DNA of 23,868 nucleotides. Source: Paratractidigestivibacter sp963611755. Its GTDB lineage: Bacteria; Actinomycetota; Coriobacteriia; Coriobacteriales; Atopobiaceae. Positions 15,205 through 21,702 of this stretch are shown piece after piece; position 1 is the stretch's first letter, and each line of letters begins with the position of its first letter. The notes under the pieces are model-generated. The model was not told the origin of the DNA. It worked only from the letters and a program-made list of their open reading frames with translations, and ran no database searches. The stretch spans positions 1 to 23,868 of the forward strand of contig CAVDTK010000016.1 of assembly GCA_963611755.1 (NCBI GenBank), written 5' to 3'. Position numbers and translations under genes: made by a program.

Positions 15205-15909
15205 CTAGCGGGCCTGACGGCGGGCGGCAAGATCGGCCGAAAGCGAGCAGATCCTATCGATCACCTGGTCAAACGTCATATCAGATGAGTCAAGGACTAC
15301 GGCGTCGTCGGCCGGGCGCAAAGGAGAGGCCTCGCGGCTCGAGTCGTAGTCGTCGCGGCGCTTGAGGTCGGCCAGGATCTTTTGCTCCTCGGCCGGGTCG
15401 GGCGTGACGTGCGGCTCCTCGGCGAGGTTTTTGCCCAGGCGCTGCACGGCGCGACGGCGGGCGCGGGCCTCGGGGCTCGCGGTGAGGAACACCTTGACGT
15501 CTGCCTGCGGAAAGACGACGGTCCCGATGTCGCGGCCCTCGGCGACCACGTTGCCCTTCTCACCCACCTGGCGCTGGAGGCCCACCATGACCTCGCGCAC
15601 GGCCGGGTTGGCGGAAACCGGAGAGACCGCCAGCTCGACCTCGGGCGTGCGGATGGAGCGCGTGACGTCGCGGCCGTTGGCAAAGACGGACTGGCCTTCG
15701 GCGGAAGGCGCGAAGTCGATCTTGATGTCGCGGGCAACGTCTGCCACGGCCTGCGCATCCTCGGGGTCGATGCCCTGGTAGAGGCACTCGTCGGCGACGG
15801 AGCGATACATCGCGCCCGTGTCGAGGAACACCAGGTCGCACTCCTTGGCGATGGCGCGGGCGATGGAGGACTTACCGGAGCCGGAAGGCCCGTCGATGGC
15901 AACAATCAT
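15205..15909 (-). CDS. cmk: (d)CMP kinase
   Basis: A 234-residue cytidylate kinase phosphorylating CMP and dCMP with ATP. The P-loop GPSGSGKSS lies at 7-15, followed by LDTGAMYRSVA and the CMP-binding region (DGRDVTRSIRTPEV variant, with N for D), AEGRDIGTVVFP, and an Arg-rich lid (SPEARARRRAVQR). The length is normal. The ATG has AAAGGA six bases upstream. A 40-bp gap with a TATACT -10-like box precedes it, so it may head the cmk-plsC-ispH-DUF512 run. The pairing with an RluB-type synthase and a PlsC homologue is common in Gram-positive bacteria. Confidence 0.96.
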   Translation of the reverse strand: MIVAIDGPSGSGKSSIARAIAKECDLVFLDTGAMYRSVADECLYQGIDPEDAQAVADVARDIKIDFAPSAEGQSVFANGRDVTRSIRTPEVELAVSPVSANPAVREVMVGLQRQVGEKGNVVAEGRDIGTVVFPQADVKVFLTASPEARARRRAVQRLGKNLAEEPHVTPDPAEEQKILADLKRRDDYDSSREASPLRPADDAVVLDSSDMTFDQVIDRICSLSADLAARRQAR

Positions 15910-15939
15910 GTGGATCCTTTCATGGGCAAGAATGCCCCT

Positions 15940-15945
15940 AGTATA
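15940..15945 (-). promoter_or_regulatory. possible -10 box upstream of cmk
   Basis: The minus strand reads TATACT in the 40-bp gap between the pseudouridine synthase stop and cmk. No good -35 is seen 16-18 bases upstream. A small GGGCA/TGCCC hairpin follows in the would-be leader (near 15924-15937). Weak evidence for an internal promoter. Confidence 0.3.
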
Positions 15946-15949
15946 CGTG

Positions 15950-16759
15950 TCAGCGTCCGCGGCCGCAGGCGGCCATCAGGCGGGCGACCTCGTCTTCGGT
16001 GAGGTCGCGCCAGTGCCCCGGGGCCACATTGGTCAGGCGAAGCGGCCCGAAGGCGTCGCGGTGAAGGCGCAAGACCTTGTGCCCGGCCGCGAGCATCATC
16101 TTCTTGACCTGGTGTTTTCTGCCCTCATGGATGGTGAGTCCCACCACGCAGTTGGGGCGCCCTATCCGGTCTGTGCCCACGCCGTCCGGCGCCACGACGC
16201 GGAAAAGCGGGCTTTCCGGCCCCAGGATCTCGACCTTGGCGGGGGCCGCCTGGCCGTCCTCGAGCATGATGCCGCTCTCGAGCCGGGCGATCTGCTCGTC
16301 CGTGGGTACGCCTTTGACCAGGGCGACGTAGTGCTTGGTGACATGGCGAGAAGGGTGCAAGAGCTCCTGGCCAGCGTTTCCGTCGGTCGTGAAGAGGAGC
16401 AGCCCCGTTGTGTCGAAGTCGAGGCGTCCCACCGGGTAGAGGCCCGGGTGGTCGGCGGTAGGCACAAGGCTCGCCACCGTGGGGCGCCCCTGCGGGTCGC
16501 TCATCGTGGTGAGGCAGCCCTCGGGCTTATACAGCATGAGGTAGCTGGGCTTCTCCATGATCGAACAGACCTGTCCGTCGACCGTGACCACGTCGACGTT
16601 GGGGTCGACCTTGGCGCCCAGCTCGCTTACCACCACGCCGTTCACGGCCACGCGGCCCTGCGTCATCAGGCGCTCGGAGCCGCGGCGGCTGGCAACGCCC
16701 GCGCGCGCAAGAAAGCGCTGCAGGCGCATGGGGACGATCCTCTCGCCTTCCTCGAGCAT
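15950..16759 (-). CDS. RluB/RsuA-family pseudouridine synthase
   Basis: A 269-residue protein with an N-terminal S4 RNA-binding domain (MRLQRFLARAGVASRR onward) and an RsuA/RluB/E/F catalytic domain. The catalytic Asp is in GRLDFDTTGLL (D114), with KPEG and the RKHQVKKM motif near the C-terminus. The likely target is 23S rRNA, by family. Two starts are possible. ATG 16759 lies 2 bases past the scpB stop with GGGGAG upstream. ATG 16729 begins exactly at the S4 domain and has AGAGGA upstream. I keep the longer form but cannot decide between them. The scpA-scpB-rluB order is a classic Gram-positive and actinobacterial arrangement. Confidence 0.92.
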   Translation of the reverse strand: MLEEGERIVPMRLQRFLARAGVASRRGSERLMTQGRVAVNGVVVSELGAKVDPNVDVVTVDGQVCSIMEKPSYLMLYKPEGCLTTMSDPQGRPTVASLVPTADHPGLYPVGRLDFDTTGLLLFTTDGNAGQELLHPSRHVTKHYVALVKGVPTDEQIARLESGIMLEDGQAAPAKVEILGPESPLFRVVAPDGVGTDRIGRPNCVVGLTIHEGRKHQVKKMMLAAGHKVLRLHRDAFGPLRLTNVAPGHWRDLTEDEVARLMAACGRGR

Positions 16760-16761
16760 CG

Positions 16762-17508
16762 CTACTCCCCGTCCTCGGTGTCGTCCACGCTGTCTACCTG
16801 GGCTTCATTTGAAAGGACCTCATGCTCGGCAGCGTCCGTCTCGGCATCGTCCCCGTCCTCGGCGTCGGCGAGAAGCTCGCTTTCCTCATCGAGATCGTCG
16901 GCCGCCTCCTCCAAGGTCGAGGAGATCTGTCGGCCCGAGAGCCTTTCTCGGATAAAGCGCTTGGATTCTTCGTCAGGCGCGAAGTCCTCGAGGGGCGGCA
17001 GGTCCTTCAAAGACCTGAGGCCAAAACGCTCGAGGAACTGGCGGGTGGTGCCAAAAAGGACGGCGCGTGTGCGGTCAGGCTCGTGACCCACCTCGCGTAC
17101 CAGGCCCTTCTCCTTCAAGGAGCCGATAACGCCGTCGGAGTTGACGCCGCGGATGGCGCGGACGCCCTCGCGGGTGACCGGCTGGTGGTAGGCGATGACG
17201 GCCAAGGTCTCGAGCGCCGCCTGCGACAGGCGCCTCGTGTCCCAAGAGACAACGTAGTCTGCCACCTGGTCGTAGTAGGCGGGGTGCGTGAACAGGCGCC
17301 AGCCTCCCGCCACCTCGCGCAGCTGGAAGCCGCGGTTGGCGTCGGAGTACTCGGCAGCAAGCTCGGCCAAGGCACCGGCGACCTCGCCGGGGGCGGCGCC
17401 CGTCACCTTGGCGAGCTCGGTCGCGGGAACGGAGTCGTCCGACACCAAAAGAAGCGCCTCGAGCATTCCCTTGAGGCTGCCGGAATCTAATCTGCTCAGG
17501 TCTTCCAT
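16762..17508 (-). CDS. scpB: segregation and condensation protein B
   Basis: A 248-residue kleisin-associated winged-helix protein of the SMC-ScpAB condensin. Two winged-helix domains span about 10-185, with signatures LSQAALETLAVIAYHQPVTR, IRGVNSDGVI and a FGTTRQFLERFGL stretch followed by LKDLPPL. The last ~50 residues are a strongly acidic, low-complexity tail that includes L232-S-N-E-A-Q-V238, one of the short coding repeats. It starts 3 bases after the scpA stop, with GGGGA in the end of scpA as ribosome-binding site. ScpA and ScpB are expected to be made together. Confidence 0.95.
   Translation of the reverse strand: MEDLSRLDSGSLKGMLEALLLVSDDSVPATELAKVTGAAPGEVAGALAELAAEYSDANRGFQLREVAGGWRLFTHPAYYDQVADYVVSWDTRRLSQAALETLAVIAYHQPVTREGVRAIRGVNSDGVIGSLKEKGLVREVGHEPDRTRAVLFGTTRQFLERFGLRSLKDLPPLEDFAPDEESKRFIRERLSGRQISSTLEEAADDLDEESELLADAEDGDDAETDAAEHEVLSNEAQVDSVDDTEDGE
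16790..16815 (-). repeat. LSNEAQVKD-type coding repeat, copy in the ScpB acidic tail
   Basis: The minus strand starts CTTTCAAATGA (identical to the coaBC copy) and continues GAAGCCCAGGT (identical to the ABC-F copy), encoding L232-S-N-E-A-Q-V-D-S. It lies in the unstructured C-terminal tail, about 15 codons before the stop. Confidence 0.6.
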
Positions 17509-17511
17509 GTG

Positions 17512-18486
17512 TTAGTCCCCGTCCGGGTCTTGGGTTTGGTTCATGTCGTCGCTTTTCTCGGCAGCTTGGCCCTCTTCAAGGTCGGCTGCCTCGTCTCCGT
17601 CGTCGCCTGCGGCCTTCCCCGCCATCAGCGCCTCAAGCGCGGCCTTGGCCTCCTCGGCGTTCTGCACCTCGGACTCGGCCCAATCCGCGTCAAGCTCAGC
17701 CAGCACGGAGTCGTCAAGCTCGTACGGGCTGGCGCCCTCGATGTGCTCGATCTCGATCTCGCCGAAGGTCTCGTTCTGCTTGAGCCTCACCATGCCGCGC
17801 TTGAAGAGATCGAGGATCGCCAAGAAGTTGACGACCACGATCTCGGGCGTGGACTGCCCGTCGAGAAGGTCGGTGAAGGTGAGGTTCTTGCGGCTGCGGA
17901 CCATGCGGTCGACCGAGGCCACCGTGAGCGCGACCGGCAGGCGGCGCGGCGCGATGTGCTCGGCCTCCAGAAGGAAGGTCTCGCGGCGGCTGTCGATGTC
18001 TGCGCAGATGACTGCCAGGCTTCGAAGGCTAATGCCCTCCAGGTAGTTGGGCATAAGGCCCAAGAACTCCGGGTCGGGGCCCACGGTTCTGGGCATCATG
18101 CGACCTTCCGCCTCGGCGCGGGCGCCCAAGGCGGATCCCGCCGCGCGGAACTGCTTATAGGCGATGAGGCGGGCGATCAGGACTTCTCGCGCCTCGTCGG
18201 CAGAAAGCCCCTCGAGCTCCTCGTCTTCCTCGAAGTCGTCGCTCTTGCGGATGGGCTCGTTGGGCACAAGTGAGGCAGCCTTGATGTCAAGGAGGGTCGA
18301 CGCCACCAGAACGAAGTCGCTCGCGACCTCGAGGTCGAGGTCCTGCATGCGCTCGACCTCCTCGAGGTACTGGTTGGCGACCTCGGAGATAGAGATCGAG
18401 CCGATGGTGACCTTCTGGCGGTTGACTAGTTGCAGCAGCAGGTCGAAGGGGCCGGAGTAGGCCTGGGTGCGTACCTTGTAGCTCAT
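17512..18486 (-). CDS. scpA: segregation and condensation protein A (kleisin)
   Basis: A 324-residue kleisin subunit bridging the SMC heads. The N-terminal region begins VRTQAYSGPFDLLLQLV, typical of ScpA, with ISISEVANQYL and LVASTLLDIKAASLVP. The C-terminal winged-helix region includes NFLAILDLFKRGMVRLKQNE. A ~60-residue acidic tail (after about 265, ending QTQDPDGD) extends beyond the usual core. The ATG directly follows the protease stop (TAAATG, no gap). Family length is usually about 250-280, so the tail accounts for the excess. Confidence 0.95.
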   Translation of the reverse strand: MSYKVRTQAYSGPFDLLLQLVNRQKVTIGSISISEVANQYLEEVERMQDLDLEVASDFVLVASTLLDIKAASLVPNEPIRKSDDFEEDEELEGLSADEAREVLIARLIAYKQFRAAGSALGARAEAEGRMMPRTVGPDPEFLGLMPNYLEGISLRSLAVICADIDSRRETFLLEAEHIAPRRLPVALTVASVDRMVRSRKNLTFTDLLDGQSTPEIVVVNFLAILDLFKRGMVRLKQNETFGEIEIEHIEGASPYELDDSVLAELDADWAESEVQNAEEAKAALEALMAGKAAGDDGDEAADLEEGQAAEKSDDMNQTQDPDGD

Positions 18487-19191
18487 TTAGGCGAACACCA
18501 GCCCAACCAGCAGGTCGTAGAGGTTACCCGCCGTCCAGTCCAGATAAATGTTCAAAGGATCGACCGGCAAAATGTACGGCAGGCCGTAGAGCAGGATCAG
18601 AAGGATCGGCATGGAGTACGCCTGAAGCGCGTAGTACTTCTGGCGCGCCTCCCCCTTGAGCAGCGGCATGATGACCTTGGAGCCATCGAGCGGCGGCAGC
18701 GGGATCAGGTTGAAGAACGCTAGGCACAGGTTCACGTAGATGTAGGTTGAAAACACCCGCACGACCCAGCGCACGACCTCGAACGACACAACGGAGTCCA
18801 GATAGGCGTTCATGAGGCCCTTGTAGACGCCCCATAGAACCAAGGTGCCGAGAAGCGCCTGCAAGATGTTGGAGACAGGCCCCGCCAAGGCGACAAAGAC
18901 CTCGTCGCGATCCTTGTGCTTGAGGTTGTAGGGGTTGTAGGGCACCGGCTTAGCGAAAGCGAACATCGGGCCGCCCATGGCCGCCATCAAAATTGGCAGG
19001 ACAATCGACCCGAAGCCGTCAAGGTGAGCCCTCGGGTCGAGCGTGAGCCTGCCGGCGTTTTTCGCGGTGGGGTCGCCGCACTTCAGGGCCACCCAGCCGT
19101 GCGCGACCTCGTGGACGATGGCCGAGAACATGACCAGGGCCACGGACAAAACGATAGAGATGATTCTGTCGGTTGAGTAGAGCAACGACAC
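18487..19191 (-). CDS. site-2 protease family (M50) membrane metalloprotease
   Basis: A 234-residue integral membrane protein with H27-E-V-A-H31 as the zinc motif in the first helix and the second motif N161-L-I-P-L-P-P-L-D169-G providing the third ligand. About five to six hydrophobic segments are visible. It lacks a PDZ domain, so it resembles the short YwhC-like group often found directly upstream of scpA; its substrate is unknown. The annotated GTG 19191 has the purine run GAGAGGGGA almost touching it. TTG 19185, two codons in, would have better spacing (six bases), so the true start may be there. It follows the small membrane protein gene by 15 bases. Confidence 0.9.
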   Translation of the reverse strand: MSLLYSTDRIISIVLSVALVMFSAIVHEVAHGWVALKCGDPTAKNAGRLTLDPRAHLDGFGSIVLPILMAAMGGPMFAFAKPVPYNPYNLKHKDRDEVFVALAGPVSNILQALLGTLVLWGVYKGLMNAYLDSVVSFEVVRWVVRVFSTYIYVNLCLAFFNLIPLPPLDGSKVIMPLLKGEARQKYYALQAYSMPILLILLYGLPYILPVDPLNIYLDWTAGNLYDLLVGLVFA

Positions 19192-19206
19192 TCCCCTCTC
19201 GCGGCA

Positions 19207-19485
19207 CTAACGCAGCGAGGATGAAATCTTGAGCAAAATCCAGTCGAGCAACAGGAAGAGTATACAGACAACCGCGAAGTCGCCCCGAAAGGCGCCGCCG
19301 AAGGGCGTTTGGAACACGAATAAACCCGACAACGCGGACGGTATGAGCCGCGTCACGACCCCGTTCACGCCGAGAAGCGCCACGCGGAAGCGCACCGACC
19401 CAAAGGCGTCGGCCACGGTGAGAAGACATAAGCCCCAGCCCAGGACGCGGCAGATGTACGAAGCGATGCGCAGGGCCTTAGGCAT
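19207..19485 (-). CDS. small hypothetical membrane protein
   Basis: A 92-residue protein that I do not recognise. Two clear hydrophobic segments (about 9-28 and 66-84) and a third weaker one (about 31-54) suggest a small inner-membrane protein with a short Arg/Ser C-terminus. I chose ATG 19485, which overlaps the ABC-F gene's 3' end by 8 bases and has GAGGCGG eight bases upstream. The longer ATG 19533 would run back inside the ABC-F coding region. Coding reality is supported by its exact fit between two genes, the ribosome-binding site and hydrophobic periodicity. No function can be assigned; position suggests co-expression with the M50 protease. Confidence 0.65.
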   Translation of the reverse strand: MPKALRIASYICRVLGWGLCLLTVADAFGSVRFRVALLGVNGVVTRLIPSALSGLFVFQTPFGGAFRGDFAVVCILFLLLDWILLKISSSLR

Positions 19486-21487
19486 TGGTCGCCGCCTCGA
19501 TAAGCTCGGAGAGCTCCAGCCACTCTTCCTCAAGCGAAGGGATCTTCTTGGAAAGCGCCGTGTATTCCTTCATGCACTCGTCGAACTTGGCGCTGTCGTT
19601 GTAGAGGGCCTCGTCGGCCATGAGGTCCATGAGTTGCTGATAGCGCTTGCGGGCGGGCTCAAGGGCGGCCTCGACCTCGCGCAGGCGCTTCTTCTCACCT
19701 TTTAACGCCTCGTTCCTGCGCATTCTTTCCTCGGCCTCGGCGCGGCGCTGCTCCTTGGTCTTGACGTTGCGGCCGGCGGGGCCTGCCACAGGCGCAGCCT
19801 GAGCGACGGACGCGGCGGCAGACTGCTTGGCGCCGGTTGCGCCCGCGCCCGTCTCGGCAGCGGCGGCACGCCCCTCAAGCTCGGCGCGCTTGAACAGGTA
19901 GTAGTCGTAGTCGCCGTCGTAGAGCGTGACCTTGTGGTCGCGCACGTCGACGACCTTGTTGGCCACGGCGCGCACCAGGTGCTCGTCGTGCGAGATCAAG
20001 ACTATGGTGCCCGCGAACTCAAGAAGCGCCTGCTCAAGGATGTCGACCGAGTCGATGTCAAGGTGGTTGGTGGGCTCGTCGAGAAGAAGCAGGGGGTTCG
20101 GCGCCACAAGCATCTTGGCCAGGGCCAGACGTGCCCGCTCGCCGCCGGAAAGGACGCCCACGCGCTTCTCGACGTCGTCGCCGTGGAAGAGGAAGGCGCC
20201 CAGAAGGCGGCGCTCCTCCGAGGAGGTCCAGCCTGCCGCCACCGAGTCGATCTCGGCCATGACGGTGTTGGCCTCGTTGAGTTCCTCCAGCTGGTGCTGC
20301 GCGTAGTAGGCCTGCGTGACGTTAAGGCCCAGCTCAAGGGTGCCGGCGTCCAGGCCAAGCTTGCCGTTGATGACCTTCATGAGGGTCGACTTGCCCGCGC
20401 CGTTGGGACCCACGAGCGCCACGTGGTCGCCGCGGTAGAGCGTGAGGTTGGCGTCTGACCAGACGTGGTTGTCCTCGAAAGACTTCGACGCGTCCTTAAG
20501 CGACAAGACCATGTCGCCCGTGCGCGGCGGCTCGGGGAAGTGGAAATGCGCCTTCTTGGTGCCCTCGGGCAGAATCACGAGCTCGCTTTTGATCTGCTCG
20601 ATCTTCTTCATGCGCTCCTGCGCCTGAGCGGCTTTGGTCGGCTTGTAGCGGAACTTATCGACAAAGACCTGCATATGGGCGATCTCGCGCTCCTGGGCGG
20701 CGCGCTTGGCGCGCATCTGCTCGAGGTTGTCCTCGCGCTGCTTGAGGTAGCTCGAGTAGTTGCCGGCGTAGGTGGTGATGCGGCGGTTCTCGACGGCCGC
20801 CACGTGAGAGACGCAGGCGTCCATGAAGGCGCGGTCGTGGGAGACGAGAAGGACGGCGCCGTCGTAGCCCGAGATAAACTGCTCGAGCCACTTCACGCTC
20901 TCGAGGTCGAGGTGGTTCGTGGGCTCGTCGAGCATGAGCAGATCGGGGTGGCGAAGCAGCAGCTTCGACAGCGAGATGCGCATCTGCCAGCCGCCCGAGA
21001 AGTCCTCGGCAGGCTTGTCGAAGTCCTCGACGGGAAAGCCCAGGCCAGAGAGGATCTGGCGGGCGCGGCTCTCCAGCTCGTATCCGCCCAGACGCTCGAA
21101 ACGGTCCTGGGCGTGGCCGTACTCCTCGAGCAGGCGGTCCAGCTCGACGCCCGGCTCGGTCGAGGAGATCAGGGCCTCGAGCTCGGCCACGCGGGCCTCG
21201 ACCGTCTTGATCTCCTGGGCGCTCTCGATGACCTCCTGCAACGCGGAGCGGTTGCCAAAGAGCTTGGTCTCCTGCTCGAGGTAGCCGATGGTGGTGTCCT
21301 TGGCAAAGGTCACGCTGCCCTCGTCGGAAGGCTCAAGGCCCATGAAAATCTTGAGGAACGTGGTCTTGCCCGAGCCGTTGGGGCCAACGAGCGCCCAACG
21401 CTCGCCGGCGTTCAGCTGCAGAGAAGCCCCCGAGTAGAGCACGCGACCGCCAAAGGACTTAGAGATCTTATCGGCAAGAGCTATCAA
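19478..21487 (-). CDS. ABC-F ATPase, YheS/YdiF-like
   Basis: A 669-residue protein with two ABC domains and no membrane segments. Domain 1 has GPNGSGKTT, signature FSGGWQMR and DEPTNHLD. The linker holds the basic FVDKFRYKPTKAAQAQERMK stretch, typical of YheS/YdiF-like members that contact the ribosome. Domain 2 has GPNGAGKST, LSGGERAR and DEPTNHLD. After an Ala-rich hinge (about 545-575) comes a coiled coil ending SLEEEWLELSEL, similar to the end of the other ABC-F in this window. The start is TTG 21487: an in-frame TAG lies 15 bases upstream and no ATG or GTG fits the conserved N-terminus. The ribosome-binding site is weak (AGGGTG). The first gene of the minus-strand block. Confidence 0.9.
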   Translation of the reverse strand: MIALADKISKSFGGRVLYSGASLQLNAGERWALVGPNGSGKTTFLKIFMGLEPSDEGSVTFAKDTTIGYLEQETKLFGNRSALQEVIESAQEIKTVEARVAELEALISSTEPGVELDRLLEEYGHAQDRFERLGGYELESRARQILSGLGFPVEDFDKPAEDFSGGWQMRISLSKLLLRHPDLLMLDEPTNHLDLESVKWLEQFISGYDGAVLLVSHDRAFMDACVSHVAAVENRRITTYAGNYSSYLKQREDNLEQMRAKRAAQEREIAHMQVFVDKFRYKPTKAAQAQERMKKIEQIKSELVILPEGTKKAHFHFPEPPRTGDMVLSLKDASKSFEDNHVWSDANLTLYRGDHVALVGPNGAGKSTLMKVINGKLGLDAGTLELGLNVTQAYYAQHQLEELNEANTVMAEIDSVAAGWTSSEERRLLGAFLFHGDDVEKRVGVLSGGERARLALAKMLVAPNPLLLLDEPTNHLDIDSVDILEQALLEFAGTIVLISHDEHLVRAVANKVVDVRDHKVTLYDGDYDYYLFKRAELEGRAAAAETGAGATGAKQSAAASVAQAAPVAGPAGRNVKTKEQRRAEAEERMRRNEALKGEKKRLREVEAALEPARKRYQQLMDLMADEALYNDSAKFDECMKEYTALSKKIPSLEEEWLELSELIEAATNA

Positions 21488-21502
21488 GGAAAAACACCCT
21501 AT

Positions 21503-21538
21503 CTATGCTGGGAAAATGTGACATTGAGCGTCGGGCAT
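21503..21538 (-). other. possible 11-codon upstream ORF in the ABC-F leader
   Basis: On the minus strand ATG 21538 opens an ORF reading M-P-D-A-Q-C-H-I-F-P-A and stopping at TAG 21503-21505, in the same frame as the ABC-F gene whose TTG lies 15 bases further on. There is no good ribosome-binding site for it. It would be transcribed if the TATAAT at 21557-21562 is used. It might be a leader peptide or chance. Confidence 0.25.
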
Positions 21539-21556
21539 GGAGCCAGACGACCTTCC

Positions 21557-21562
21557 ATTATA
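21557..21562 (-). promoter_or_regulatory. -10 box of the minus-strand block (ABC-F promoter)
   Basis: A perfect TATAAT on the minus strand, giving a leader of about 60 bases before TTG 21487. The -35 position (around 21580-21585) reads GACGCC, a poor match, and overlaps a small GC-rich inverted repeat CGCCG/CGGCG region (21572-21582). The first likely promoter of the minus-strand gene run. Confidence 0.5.
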
Positions 21563-21649
21563 GGGGGCAAGCGCCGCCCGGCGTCCCGATTTCGCGCGCA
21601 AAGGCCCGTTACAACCCAAATAACAAAAGGTCACGGCATGGGATGCGTC

Positions 21650-21655
21650 TATAAT
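21650..21655 (+). promoter_or_regulatory. -10 box of the acyltransferase gene
   Basis: A perfect TATAAT on the plus strand, about 48 bases before GTG 21703. No convincing -35 lies 16-18 bases upstream (the sequence there is AAGGTC-like). The ribosome-binding site is CGGGAG, eight bases before the GTG. Confidence 0.5.
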
Positions 21656-21702
21656 TCTTAGGTCTGAACAGAGTTTGAAACCACGTAACGGGAGTTCTCA
21701 AC

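Noticed and set aside
16101..16118. CTTGACCTGGTG in the pseudouridine synthase, resembling the short coding repeat
   Set aside because: It encodes the HQVKK part of the conserved RluB-family motif RKHQVKKM, so the match is functional coincidence.
3388..19525. An identical ~20-base stretch (CGGAGAGCTCCAGCCACTC) near the ends of both ABC-F genes
   Set aside because: It encodes the shared C-terminal motif EWLELS of two paralogous ABC-F proteins, so homology explains it.
21488..21702. A possible parS or other origin-type site near the divergent region
   Set aside because: No match to the TGTTTCACGTGAAACA parS consensus, no DnaA-box cluster and no iterons were seen.
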